Shown here piece by piece: positions 42,435 through 50,998 of a stretch of DNA of 64,000 bases. The translations under genes and the position numbers were made by a program. The DNA is from a virus. How positions within the stretch are numbered: position 1 is the first letter of the stretch; each line of letters opens with the position of its first letter. The stretch lies in the IMG/VR virus record IMGVR_UViG_3300010883_027406, positions 1 through 64,000 of that record; one strand, given 5' to 3'. The notes beneath the pieces are model-generated. The model was not told the DNA's origin and did not search any database. It saw only the letters and a program-made list of their open reading frames with translations.

Positions 42435-42588
42435 AACTTTATTTAATTTAGTCACATTTAATTTAGCCATGGCTTTTTTAAATGAAATTTTATATAGATT
42501 TTTTCATAATAAGATAAATCTTTGGTGTGTGTATTGTTCTTTGGGAACATCTATTATTTGTTTAATTTATTTATTTATTTTAGGTTGA
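42424..42588 (+). CDS. Small membrane protein, 54 aa
   Basis: The frame begins 'MLNETLFNLVTFNLAMAF' and ends 'SLGTSIICLIYLFILG', two hydrophobic stretches joined by a basic loop. It overlaps the preceding gene by 11 bases. Hydrophobicity and placement support a small membrane peptide; a holin-like role is possible. Confidence 0.45.
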   Translation: MLNETLFNLVTFNLAMAFLNEILYRFFHNKINLWCVYCSLGTSIICLIYLFILG

Positions 42589-42593
42589 ATGAA

Positions 42594-42698
42594 ATGGAAA
42601 AGTTGACTGTTTTGATGTGTGACATCTATTTGCTTGGCGCCATAATCGGCCTCGCAATCCCGGTACTTTTGAGTGTCTTCGGGGAAAAACAAGTTTAG
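42594..42698 (+). CDS. Small single-span membrane peptide, 34 aa
   Basis: The frame encodes 'MEKLTVLMCDIYLLGAIIGL' followed by a hydrophobic run and ends 'FGEKQV'. One membrane span is evident. It overlaps the convergent lipoprotein gene by four bases. Short, so certainty is limited. Confidence 0.4.
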   Translation: MEKLTVLMCDIYLLGAIIGLAIPVLLSVFGEKQV

Positions 42699-43201
42699 TT
42701 GTCTTTCTTTTGAGCTTTAACCATCAAGTGATATACTTTGGCTTCTACATTGGTATGCCTAGCGGCCAAGAACACTTTGTCTTCAAGTGCGGGATCTTTT
42801 TTTCCGACTATTTCTTGAGCTAGAATTTCGGCAACCTTTTCTGATTTTTTAGCTTTATCTCTATAGTGCCAAAGCAACATGCCTACAATGGAAAGGGAAA
42901 ACACCATTATAAGCGCCCCATCTCCTTGTAGTATTTGAATGCCGGAATTGTTATTAGATGATAATCTGGCATTTAAGTTAACCCATCCTTGTTGCAAGGC
43001 TTCTAATTCGCTATCAGTGATGGTGTTTTCTGCTCTTAAGTTGCCTAATTCGGTTGATATTCCGTTTTGAATGCTTCTTATTTCATCTATTTTTCCATTT
43101 TGATTATCAATATGTTCTTCCTGTCGAGGGGATAGATTGTTGCATCCGCTCACCGCCACTAGTGAAATTACAAATATTAATGATAAAATGATTTTTTGCA
43201 T
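42695..43201 (-). CDS. Lipoprotein with coiled coil and membrane span
   Basis: The 168-residue protein has a lipoprotein signal ending in 'VAVSGCN' (lipobox Cys20), a helical segment ('IDEIRSIQNGISTELGNLRAE') and a transmembrane stretch ('GALIMVFSLSIVGMLLWHY'). A cytoplasmic tail follows. The combination of lipobox and internal span resembles some spanin or envelope proteins. A TAGGAGC site lies before the ATG. Confidence 0.7.
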   Translation of the reverse strand: MQKIILSLIFVISLVAVSGCNNLSPRQEEHIDNQNGKIDEIRSIQNGISTELGNLRAENTITDSELEALQQGWVNLNARLSSNNNSGIQILQGDGALIMVFSLSIVGMLLWHYRDKAKKSEKVAEILAQEIVGKKDPALEDKVFLAARHTNVEAKVYHLMVKAQKKDN

Positions 43202-43293
43202 GTTTGCTCCTACATTTATGTATTGACTTGAGTCTTAATTTGCATTTTAATTGCAAAATGTTTCAACAGTGATAAAATTTAGGAGAAGTTTAA

Positions 43294-43683
43294 ATGGATT
43301 TGCAACCTGCTGTTTACGAAAGTAGTTTTTTAAAAAATAACGCTCTTGATTTTGCTGAAGACATTAGGAATTTGTCTAAAGAGTATATTGCTAATTTCTT
43401 CAAGTATGAAGAAATACATTTGGGTGGTAAAATTCCTAATGAAATTATGCATTCTTCTAATTATATTGATCTTGTAATTAATGCCGATATTACTTCTGGG
43501 GTAGCTGCGATTTATAAGGCATTAGAGAAATATGAATTAGATGAGGAAGAACAAATTAAATTAGTTTTAGGCATTTTGAATAAGTGTGCCAGTCGAGGGG
43601 TGCCTAAATTTTTTGCCGCAGGGGTAACAATTATGTACATGGAGATTTGTAAGGGTGTTGAAGTTTCTGAATTAGTAGAATAA
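43294..43683 (+). CDS. Unknown protein, 129 aa
   Basis: A TTAGGAG site precedes the ATG. The protein is helical ('NALDFAEDIRNLSKEYIANFFK') with 'EEEQIKLVLGILNKCASRG' and ends acidic. It is the first gene of a three-gene unit leading to the IDO-like gene. Function unknown. Confidence 0.6.
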   Translation: MDLQPAVYESSFLKNNALDFAEDIRNLSKEYIANFFKYEEIHLGGKIPNEIMHSSNYIDLVINADITSGVAAIYKALEKYELDEEEQIKLVLGILNKCASRGVPKFFAAGVTIMYMEICKGVEVSELVE

Positions 43684-43684
43684 A

Positions 43685-43993
43685 ATGAGTTCTGATCATA
43701 ATTTATTATTTTTGTCTGGTAGGTTTTTAGAGATCAATTTATCAAAAGACAAAATGTATTTATTTAAATATTTTAAAGCCGATGCGCAAAAGCAGTTTGT
43801 GGTTTATTATTTAGAATTTGGAGAATTGACTCATTTTGTTGATCACACTGGTTATAAGATTACAAAGAGATGGCTGTTTAAATTACAGTCCAAACTTTTG
43901 AAGCTTTTAGAAGTTCATAATAAATTTAAACAAGAAATGGACACAGAAAACTTGGCTTTGTTAAAGATGGGCAAATATGACTTGGGAAATTAA
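43685..43993 (+). CDS. Unknown protein, 102 aa
   Basis: Starts one base after the previous stop. It has strands ('NLLFLSGRFLEINLS', 'FVVYYLEFGELTHFVDH') and a terminal helix. It overlaps the IDO-like gene by 17 bases. Family unknown. Confidence 0.55.
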   Translation: MSSDHNLLFLSGRFLEINLSKDKMYLFKYFKADAQKQFVVYYLEFGELTHFVDHTGYKITKRWLFKLQSKLLKLLEVHNKFKQEMDTENLALLKMGKYDLGN

Positions 43994-45068
43994 AAGAGGG
44001 TTTCTTCCTGGCAATGATCCTTTAATTAGTTCCGATGATCTTAAAGATTTGGATGAATTGGGGAAGAACATCCCTGAGTGGATGAGCCAAAGGAGAGTTA
44101 GGGAAGAGTTGGTGCATGGGTTAAGAGAAGCGATTGATCTCAGCCGAGGGTCGTGGCGAAGTGGTGATGAATTAGAACATGCAATGCGACTTTATTCGTA
44201 TTTTGCTAGTTCTTACGTTTTTGCAACTAATGAAGAACCGGCATCCAGAATCCCTAAGGAGATATCAGTTCCTTTGGTCGATCTTGCAGGCGTAGTTGGA
44301 CGAAAGCCAATTCTTTCTTATGCTTCCTATTGTCTTTATAATTGGAAAAAACTTGATCCCAACAAAGATATAGTTGTAGATAATTTAGATTTAATTCAAT
44401 ATTTTACACATGGAGATAATTCAAGTCATGAGGCGTGGTTTATATTAGTTCATGTAGATATTGAGGCTCGTGCGGCTGAAGGCATTGGTGCCATAATAGA
44501 TTATTTTTCTGATCCCACCGAAGTTCTTTCTGATTGTTTATCTAAGTTGAAATTGAGTTTTCAAAAAGTAAACGCAACTATGTTGCGGATGGCAGAGGGG
44601 TGTTCTCCTGATTTTTATTATAATAAGGTTAGACCTTATATTTTCAGTTTTGAGAATGTAGTTTATGAAGATTGCTTTGATAATAAGCCTCAAACATTTC
44701 GTGGAGAAACGGGGGCACAAAGTTCTATTGTTCCGGCTGTAATTGCTGCATTAGGAATTAAACACAAAGAATCTATTTTGACAAAACATCTTGATGTAAT
44801 GAGAGATTATATGCCTCCATTTCATCGTAATTTTATTTTAGAGCAAGAAAACGACAGGAATTTAAGAGATTTTGTAAAAACTGATGAGGAAAAACATCTT
44901 TATAATGATTGCGTACAGGAGGTATTAGATTTTAGGAAGACACATTTAGAGTATGCCATAAATTATATTCATAAAAAAGTTGATAATCCGAAAGGGACGG
45001 GAGGAACTCCTTATATGGAGTGGCTTTCTAAGCTAGTTGATGAGACTGAAAATTTTTTAATTGAATAA
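43977..45068 (+). CDS. Indoleamine 2,3-dioxygenase-like haem enzyme
   Basis: The 363-residue protein reads as IDO, which opens the indole ring of tryptophan to N-formylkynurenine using haem and oxygen. Landmarks: 'GRKPILSYASYCLYNWKKLD' (108-127), 'VDNLDLIQYFTHGDNSSHEAW', 'WFILVHVDIEA', 'FYYNKVRPYIFSFENVVYE' with Arg219 at the substrate-binding position, 'FRGETGAQSSIVPAV' (241-255) and 'MRDYMPPFHRNFI'. The haem ligand is His323 in 'RKTHLEYAINY', the equivalent of His346 in human IDO1, and 'GTGGT' (340-344) is the conserved C-terminal loop. Length is slightly under bacterial IDO. I know of no established role for IDO in phages. Confidence 0.88.
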   Translation: MTWEIKRGFLPGNDPLISSDDLKDLDELGKNIPEWMSQRRVREELVHGLREAIDLSRGSWRSGDELEHAMRLYSYFASSYVFATNEEPASRIPKEISVPLVDLAGVVGRKPILSYASYCLYNWKKLDPNKDIVVDNLDLIQYFTHGDNSSHEAWFILVHVDIEARAAEGIGAIIDYFSDPTEVLSDCLSKLKLSFQKVNATMLRMAEGCSPDFYYNKVRPYIFSFENVVYEDCFDNKPQTFRGETGAQSSIVPAVIAALGIKHKESILTKHLDVMRDYMPPFHRNFILEQENDRNLRDFVKTDEEKHLYNDCVQEVLDFRKTHLEYAINYIHKKVDNPKGTGGTPYMEWLSKLVDETENFLIE

Positions 45069-45071
45069 CAA

Positions 45072-45079
45072 TATATATT
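45072..45079 (+). promoter_or_regulatory. Putative late promoter box three bases before the 45083 start
   Basis: TATATATT, then TTT, then ATG, the recurring octamer-plus-three arrangement. It precedes a gene of the targeting-motif family. Confidence 0.45.
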
Positions 45080-45082
45080 TTT

Positions 45083-45292
45083 ATGGATATAATTAGTTTT
45101 AAAGATTGGATTTTGGCACAAGAATCCAGTCCTTTCACCAGACGAAGACGTGCAGCGGCTTTGGGATTGGCTCCGCCAATACCAGCGGCGTCGGTGCATA
45201 GTCATGGAACCGCACACCCTTTTGAGGTTGAAATGCTTGTAAAAGCAAATAAAAAGCCAAAGAAGAAGAGGAACAAAAAAAAGAATAAATAA
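45083..45292 (+). CDS. Small basic protein with capsid-targeting-like N-terminus, 69 aa
   Basis: It starts 'MDIISFKDWILAQESS' and then runs into an Arg cluster ('FTRRRRAAALG') and a Lys/Asn tail ('KKPKKKRNKKKNK'). Size and charge fit a DNA-condensing or internal head protein. It follows the IDO-like gene but probably has its own late promoter. Confidence 0.65.
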   Translation: MDIISFKDWILAQESSPFTRRRRAAALGLAPPIPAASVHSHGTAHPFEVEMLVKANKKPKKKRNKKKNK

Positions 45293-45313
45293 GAAGGCTT
45301 TCTCTCTTATTGG

Positions 45314-45673
45314 GTGAAAAATATAAAAGGTAAAAATAGTGTTGTGAGCCGTATAGTATTTTACATACAGTTAGTTTTTATTTCCTTGGTTGCATCATAT
45401 GACTCATATCTTGCCGTCAAGCTTAGAGATACTCTATATAGTGCAGAACTTAACCCGTTAGGTCGGATGCTTATTAGGATGGACAATGGAGATGTTGCTC
45501 TCTTTATGGGGGCAAAGATGTTGGGAACGATTTTTGTCTTGGGTATTCTTCTTTTTTTATATTATTATAAAGAAAGTTGGGCTGGCGCACACAAGGTGAG
45601 AAATTGGGCCTTGCCAGTCACTGCTTTTGTTACGCTAGTTCAAGTAATGGTTTTATGTTTTTTATGTTCTTAA
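45314..45673 (+). CDS. Membrane protein with three predicted spans, 119 aa
   Basis: Starts at a GTG. Hydrophobic segments are at about residues 13-30, 60-84 and 96-118. A short soluble loop ('SAELNPLGRMLIRMDNGD') lies between. No family recognised; an envelope role is likely. Confidence 0.65.
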   Translation: MKNIKGKNSVVSRIVFYIQLVFISLVASYDSYLAVKLRDTLYSAELNPLGRMLIRMDNGDVALFMGAKMLGTIFVLGILLFLYYYKESWAGAHKVRNWALPVTAFVTLVQVMVLCFLCS

Positions 45674-45674
45674 A

Positions 45675-46091
45675 ATGAAATTAAGCGGAAATAACAAAAA
45701 CGTAAGAGATGTAAAATCTTCTATAGAAGTTTTTCTTGAGGAAGAAGAAACTCTGGTTGTTGCTGTGGCAGTTAGTGAAAATGAAGACGATAATAAAGTT
45801 TGTCGTATAAAGTGCGATGGGATAGCAATTGGGGGATATGCTTATGATTCATCTTCTGATGTGTGCTATGTGGAAGGTTGCGACCACATATTGTTGGGCT
45901 TAATACCTATTTCATTTACTATGAAAATTAAGGGTGTTTCTAGATACCAAATTTCCATTCCTCTTCCTGAGCCTGTTGTCAAAAGGCATCTTGATGCCGG
46001 TCAAAAGAGATTGCTGAAAAACTTTTCTTCTAGATTTAGTCAAGATAAATATAAAATAGATTTTTTTCAGATGACAGGGGTTAATTCGTGA
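45675..46091 (+). CDS. Unknown beta-rich protein, 138 aa
   Basis: Starts one base after the membrane protein stop. Strands alternate with acidic loops ('VFLEEEETLVVAVAVSENEDDNK'). It ends overlapping the deaminase start (GTGA). Function unknown. Confidence 0.55.
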   Translation: MKLSGNNKNVRDVKSSIEVFLEEEETLVVAVAVSENEDDNKVCRIKCDGIAIGGYAYDSSSDVCYVEGCDHILLGLIPISFTMKIKGVSRYQISIPLPEPVVKRHLDAGQKRLLKNFSSRFSQDKYKIDFFQMTGVNS

Positions 46092-46660
46092 CAAAAAAAA
46101 TTGTTCATCCTAGAAATGTCCCCTCGAAGCATGACTACTATATGGGACAGGCTTTTTGGGCTTCATCTAGATCAAAAGATCCTCGGACTCAATGTGGGGC
46201 GGTAATAGTTAGTGATGAAAATCGTCCTCTGGGTATGGGATATAATGGCCCGCCTAAAAAAATTGATGATTCTAAAATGGATTGGGGACGAAAAAACGAG
46301 ACAAAACATACTGCTTTGGATCGTGCGGGAAAGTACCCATTGATTAAGCACGCAGAAGAGAATGCCATTAAATATTCGTCCGAATGCCTTTCAGGGGCGA
46401 CGTTATATGTTACTGGTCCACCGTGTTCTAATTGTATGTTAAGTATTGTTGACGAGGAAATTTCAAAAGTGATTTATTTTCCTTATTTGTCCTCAGATTC
46501 GGGTTCTATGTTGGCCGATAGTGATGACTGGGAGATATGTCAAGATATTGCTCGGTTGGGGCATGTTGGGATTGTTGCTTTTGAAGGCAATTTAAATTGG
46601 ATGCGGGATCAAATGGAAATGTTCAACAACATGGGCATATTTAAGAGTCTTAAAAATTAG
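46088..46660 (+). CDS. dcd: dCMP deaminase
   Basis: The zinc enzyme deaminates dCMP to dUMP for ThyA. The 190-residue protein has the His-Ala-Glu motif in 'LIKHAEENAI' (His88, Glu90) and 'GPPCSNCM' (Cys113, Cys116). It starts at a GTG coupled to the previous gene. Together with dUTPase and ThyA it channels pyrimidines to dTMP. Confidence 0.93.
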   Translation: MTKKIVHPRNVPSKHDYYMGQAFWASSRSKDPRTQCGAVIVSDENRPLGMGYNGPPKKIDDSKMDWGRKNETKHTALDRAGKYPLIKHAEENAIKYSSECLSGATLYVTGPPCSNCMLSIVDEEISKVIYFPYLSSDSGSMLADSDDWEICQDIARLGHVGIVAFEGNLNWMRDQMEMFNNMGIFKSLKN

Positions 46661-46676
46661 AAGTTATTCATTGCTA

Positions 46677-46684
46677 TATATAAT
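46677..46684 (+). promoter_or_regulatory. Putative late promoter box three bases before the 46688 start
   Basis: TATATAAT, then AGC, then ATG. No Shine-Dalgarno site is present, so the message may be leaderless or the motif may have a different role. Confidence 0.55.
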
Positions 46685-46687
46685 AGC

Positions 46688-48052
46688 ATGATTAACTATC
46701 CATCGAATACCTCTGGTAGCTGCAATAATAAAACGGGTTGTCCTACAACTTCGTATTGCCCTGATTTTCAAATTAAAAGGTTTGATACCAAGCCTTCATT
46801 CAAGGTGTCTCTTGTAGACTGTAAAGGCCCTTTGAACATTCATGGGCTTATCGCAGAAGCCAATATGTGGGCTGAGGCCAAGTTAAAGAGCGCACTCACA
46901 GCAGGCACCCAAGCGACAGGCACAGTCACTATTGTTGAAGAAGCAAATTTGGTTGCAACCACTCATTATATTACCATTACTACGACTGACGGAACTGTAA
47001 TAACGGCAACAGTTACAGCAAATGGAGGAGCTACCACAACCACTAATACAAATTCTCCAACTTGGGCAATAGTGGATGCCAGCGAAGCCTCTACTGCTGT
47101 TAATTTGGCAACTTGTTTAAATGCCAATTCTAAATTGATTGCTACTGCCAGCAATGGAGTGGTGACAATAACACAACTTGCTTCTGGTACTGCTGGAAAT
47201 GCAGCTATTGCTTTGACCGATCCTGCTGCTGGTATGTCTAAAGTTGATTTTACAGGAGGAGTAGATCCTAGTCTTTCTTTAAGTTTGGCTGATAATATTG
47301 GTTTTGAACAGGTAATGGTTGGCGATGTCATAATTATGGAACGTGCTCGACGGCCTGAGCACATGTTGGTAAAGGCCTTTGATGAAACAAATAGTTTGAT
47401 TAGCGTCCAAAGGTCTTATAACGACACAGAGGCTTTTGCATGGAAGAAGGGTTCCAAATTAAAAATATTTAGAGTTTTAAATTCTTCTGCTGATGTTGAG
47501 TTGGTTTTTGAAGATGTTATTCAAGTAGATGGAACTTCAAAAAGCACTCTTGTTGAGGCCGATGTCCTTTATGATTGGAAAGCCAATGACACTTGCTTGT
47601 CTGGTTGCTATTTATTTGAATTTAAATTGATTAAAATGCAGGAGATATTATACTTTTTGCAAGGAGGAAGTTGGGCGGGAGAAACTCATCAAGTATCCGG
47701 TGTATATTATACGGGTACCTCCGCAACAGATAGTTCTGTTCCGTTGTCGTATGATCCTGAAACGGGAACTTTTTTGCTTCCTTCTACTCAATGGACTGGA
47801 AACAATCATGTGGTTGATCCAGATTATAAGACGGGCACATCAGAAAATGATGGATCGGTCGTATTAAACACGACTGGAGTTGAATCTGATAATTCTGTAG
47901 TATATGGCCAAGCCTTTACTGATTCGTCATTTGCGGTGACTGATTTTGGCTGTGGTCTTTCGGATGGGGTAGAATGGGTGCGCAGTTACCCCAAAAATAA
48001 GGAAGGTTTTTTTGTTGAAATAACAAGTTCGCCAATTTCGGAGAACTATTAA
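46688..48052 (+). CDS. Probable virion protein with Thr-rich beta domain, 454 aa
   Basis: The protein has an N-terminal Cys-containing stretch. A Thr/Ala-rich region follows ('ITTTDGTVITATVTANGG'). The module ending 'VVTITQLASGTAGN' and 'GMSKVDFTGGVDP' also occurs in three copies in the protein at 62367. The C-terminal half has 'DVIIMERARRPEHMLVKAFDE'. Such modules are typical of tail or adhesin-like proteins. There is a TATATAAT box and no Shine-Dalgarno site. It is one of several virion genes, and probably late-expressed. Confidence 0.75.
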   Translation: MINYPSNTSGSCNNKTGCPTTSYCPDFQIKRFDTKPSFKVSLVDCKGPLNIHGLIAEANMWAEAKLKSALTAGTQATGTVTIVEEANLVATTHYITITTTDGTVITATVTANGGATTTTNTNSPTWAIVDASEASTAVNLATCLNANSKLIATASNGVVTITQLASGTAGNAAIALTDPAAGMSKVDFTGGVDPSLSLSLADNIGFEQVMVGDVIIMERARRPEHMLVKAFDETNSLISVQRSYNDTEAFAWKKGSKLKIFRVLNSSADVELVFEDVIQVDGTSKSTLVEADVLYDWKANDTCLSGCYLFEFKLIKMQEILYFLQGGSWAGETHQVSGVYYTGTSATDSSVPLSYDPETGTFLLPSTQWTGNNHVVDPDYKTGTSENDGSVVLNTTGVESDNSVVYGQAFTDSSFAVTDFGCGLSDGVEWVRSYPKNKEGFFVEITSSPISENY

Positions 48053-48070
48053 TATTAACTTGGAGGATAG

Positions 48071-49696
48071 ATGCCTTCCGTATCTGATTTTTTAATCGAG
48101 CGGCTAGAGAACGCTAAGGTCGGGCATGTCTTTGGTCTGCCTGGGGATTATGTATTAAATTTTTACAATAAGCTTTCCAAGTCTAAAGATATAAATCTTA
48201 TAAATACAACCGATGAAAGCCATGCTGGATTTGCTGCTGACGCTTATTCTCGGATTAAAGGAATTGGCTGTGTTTGTGTGACTTATAGCGTTGGTGGATT
48301 GAAGGTAGTTAACGCCACCGCTTGTGCCTTTGCTGAGAAATCTCCATTGATAGTTATATGTGGGTCTCCTGGGGTTAAGGAGCGTGAGAGCGGAGTTCTT
48401 TTGCATCATATGGTTAGAAGTTTTGAGAGTCAAAAAGAAGTATTTGACAACATAACATGTGCAAGTGTAGTTCTAGACAATCCTGCGACTGCTGGTTACG
48501 AAATTGATAGGGTTTTCGAGGCTCTTCATTATTACAAGCAACCAATATACATTGAGCTTCCACGAGATATAGCCGACAAGCCAATTGGGTATGATGTCAA
48601 GCTTGGAACTCCTAAATCCCCTGAAAGTGATGTTCAGAATTTAAATGAATCTCTTGAGGAGGTTGTTGATTGGATTGAGGGTGCTGAAAATCCTGTTATT
48701 TTAGCCGGTGTTGAACTTGCTCGTTTTGGCCTTGGAAAGGAATTGGTTCGATTCGCAGAGAAGACCAATATACCCATCGCAAGCACATTATTGAGCAAGT
48801 CAGTAATAAGTGAAACTCACCCTTTGTTTTTAGGAGTTTATGCAGGCAACACTAGTGAACAATTGGTTAAAGAGTCCGTTGAAAATTCTGATTGTCTTTT
48901 AATGTTTGGAGCAATGTTGACTGATATGACGCTTGGTTTTATGCCATCCAAGTTCAAAAAAAGGAGAACGGTTTCTTGCTCTATTGATTCTTTGAAAGTT
49001 AAAAATCATGTTTATACAGATGTTGTTTTTGAGGATTTTGTTTGTGGTTTGTTTAAATCTGAAATAACTAAAAAGCCCAACCCTGACGTTCCTAAGATTA
49101 AAGTTAAAAAATATAAATCTGTGAAAAACAATGCTTTGACTTCAACTAGAATTTTTGAAAAAATAGGTTCTATTCTTGACGAAAACATGGCAATAGTTTG
49201 CGATATAGGCAATTCTTTGTTTGGTGCAATTGATTTAAGAGTCCACCACAGCAATCAATTTCTTTCACCTGCTTTTTATACTTCTATGGGATTTGCCATA
49301 CCTGGCATTCTTGGACTGGGGATGGCTGCTCCTAATTATAGGGCAATTGCGATATTGGGGGACGGTGCATTTCAAATGTCATGCACAGAGTTGAGTACTT
49401 GTATTGACAATGATCTTAATCCTATTATTATCGTTCTTAATAATGGGGGGTATACAACAGAAAGATTTTTGTTGGACGGTCCTTTTAATGACATTAGAAA
49501 TTGGGAATATCATAAAATAACTGAAATGTTAAATGGTGGCGATGGAGTAAAGATAGAGACGGAAGGTGACTTGGACAAAGCGTTTGAGCAAGCTTTGGCA
49601 AGCAAAGAGCTTTTTATAATTAATGCTATTGTTGACCCTAAAGATATTTCCCCTGCCTTAGAAAGAATGGCAAAAGGTTTATCTAAGAGGGTGTGA
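48071..49696 (+). CDS. Thiamine-diphosphate 2-oxoacid decarboxylase (PDC/IPDC type)
   Basis: The 541-residue enzyme should decarboxylate a 2-oxo acid (pyruvate, indolepyruvate or phenylpyruvate) to an aldehyde. It has the catalytic Glu49 in 'TTDESHAGFAADAYSRI', the twin His112-His113 in 'GVLLHHMV' that mark the decarboxylase rather than the synthase branch, and the cofactor motif 'AILGDGAFQMSCTELS' with 'VLNNGGYTTERFL' (about 430-465). Aldehyde dehydrogenase lies two genes on. A GGAGG site precedes the ATG. Substrate choice cannot be settled by eye. Confidence 0.9.
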   Translation: MPSVSDFLIERLENAKVGHVFGLPGDYVLNFYNKLSKSKDINLINTTDESHAGFAADAYSRIKGIGCVCVTYSVGGLKVVNATACAFAEKSPLIVICGSPGVKERESGVLLHHMVRSFESQKEVFDNITCASVVLDNPATAGYEIDRVFEALHYYKQPIYIELPRDIADKPIGYDVKLGTPKSPESDVQNLNESLEEVVDWIEGAENPVILAGVELARFGLGKELVRFAEKTNIPIASTLLSKSVISETHPLFLGVYAGNTSEQLVKESVENSDCLLMFGAMLTDMTLGFMPSKFKKRRTVSCSIDSLKVKNHVYTDVVFEDFVCGLFKSEITKKPNPDVPKIKVKKYKSVKNNALTSTRIFEKIGSILDENMAIVCDIGNSLFGAIDLRVHHSNQFLSPAFYTSMGFAIPGILGLGMAAPNYRAIAILGDGAFQMSCTELSTCIDNDLNPIIIVLNNGGYTTERFLLDGPFNDIRNWEYHKITEMLNGGDGVKIETEGDLDKAFEQALASKELFIINAIVDPKDISPALERMAKGLSKRV

Positions 49697-49713
49697 ATTA
49701 ATGGAGATTTACG

Positions 49714-50979
49714 ATGCAGTTTATTAAGCTGTATAATAAAATAACCTCATCAACTAAAAAGTCTAAGAAAATCAAAAAAAATGTTTTTTTAAATATTTTA
49801 GATGATTTTAATTATTCTTTTTATGAGAAGATTTTAAGTAAAGAAGAATTTCTTAGATTTTATAATTTTTTTTCTGAAATTGATGTAGATCATCCCCATT
49901 TAGAGGAATTGTTCTCACCAGTTTTGGATGATTTAAATCGAATGCACGATCTTTATGTTGCATTAAACGAACTGAATAAATGTCGCCCAACTGACTTAGA
50001 TTTGTTTTTTGAATTTTGTCGGTATATTAAAACCAAAAATCGTTGGTTTGAAGTTTTAAAAAAAATAGATTCTCCATCTGTTAATCTTCTCAATATGCGA
50101 TTTGTTTCGTGTAATAAAAAAAGAAATAATCTGAGACAAAATAAAAAGGTTCAAAGCATATCTTTATCAACATTGCTTTCAAGAGATTTTAGCGAATGGC
50201 AGAGTGTCTCCTCTAATTTTGATTTTTTTCATATTAATGGAAAACATTATGAGATGTATTTGTCTAAAGCCAAATCAAAAGCAAGTGTCTACGACAGGTT
50301 GGGATGTCAGTTTCTAGGGGATGAGGTAAGGAAAAATGCTAAAACTTTTGAAAACTTATATGGAGTTACAAATCATGGTTTTAGAAGAATAACTATGACT
50401 TCGGCAGCGGCTATATTGGCAAAAACTCATTCTTATGAATACGCTCCTTTTAAATCGTCAAACACAGAGTTGACGAACGCCTTGTCGTCCAGCGAAATGA
50501 TTGCTTCGATTAATGTATTTAAGTCTAAGCGATTTTTAGAAATCTTAAACAATATAGTTAATTTATATTGTTCTCAAGTTGCTGCCAATGACGGAGTGAT
50601 CGACCATAGCCTATTAAAACCTTTATCTTACTTAGAATCTGAACTCTATACGACAACCTTAGAATCTGAACTCTATCCGACAACCGAAAGCTGCGAGTAT
50701 AGCCCCAGATCGTATCCTTTGCATGATTTTTGGCCGTTGGCTAGCAAGAAAGTTAAAAATATCATAAATCTTTTAGAATCTCATCCCGCTACGGGGGGTA
50801 GGGCTATTTTTGATAGTTATCGTGTTATAACTCCTAGTTTTTTTTTGAAATTTCCTGGATCGCACGCTCAGTTAAGTAAGAAGTTAACGGATTTCGTTTT
50901 AACCATAAGTGAAATTATAAATCCTATAATTCTTGGTGAAAAAAATGGGAAATGTTACTTTGTAAGTTATTGGCATTGA
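49714..50979 (+). CDS. Unknown protein between decarboxylase and Fe-S carrier, 421 aa
   Basis: Starts 17 bases after the decarboxylase stop. It is helical with many Lys/Asn/Phe ('FNYSFYEKILSKEEFLRFYNFF'). Repeated 'LESELY' segments (see repeat at 50632) sit in the C-terminal third. It lacks a recognised domain. By position it may act with the decarboxylase or simply be co-expressed. Confidence 0.6.
   Translation: MQFIKLYNKITSSTKKSKKIKKNVFLNILDDFNYSFYEKILSKEEFLRFYNFFSEIDVDHPHLEELFSPVLDDLNRMHDLYVALNELNKCRPTDLDLFFEFCRYIKTKNRWFEVLKKIDSPSVNLLNMRFVSCNKKRNNLRQNKKVQSISLSTLLSRDFSEWQSVSSNFDFFHINGKHYEMYLSKAKSKASVYDRLGCQFLGDEVRKNAKTFENLYGVTNHGFRRITMTSAAAILAKTHSYEYAPFKSSNTELTNALSSSEMIASINVFKSKRFLEILNNIVNLYCSQVAANDGVIDHSLLKPLSYLESELYTTTLESELYPTTESCEYSPRSYPLHDFWPLASKKVKNIINLLESHPATGGRAIFDSYRVITPSFFLKFPGSHAQLSKKLTDFVLTISEIINPIILGEKNGKCYFVSYWH
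50632..50685 (+). repeat. Tandem 27-base repeat
   Basis: Two copies of TTAGAATCTGAACTCTAT followed by nCGACAACC lie head to tail and differ at one base. They add a duplicated nine-residue unit to the protein. Confidence 0.9.
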
Positions 50980-50998
50980 TAAAAATTAGGGGTTAAAT

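Noticed and set aside
48071-49696. Acetolactate synthase
   Set aside because: The paired His112-His113 motif and the GGYT-x-E region fit the decarboxylase branch, not the synthase branch.
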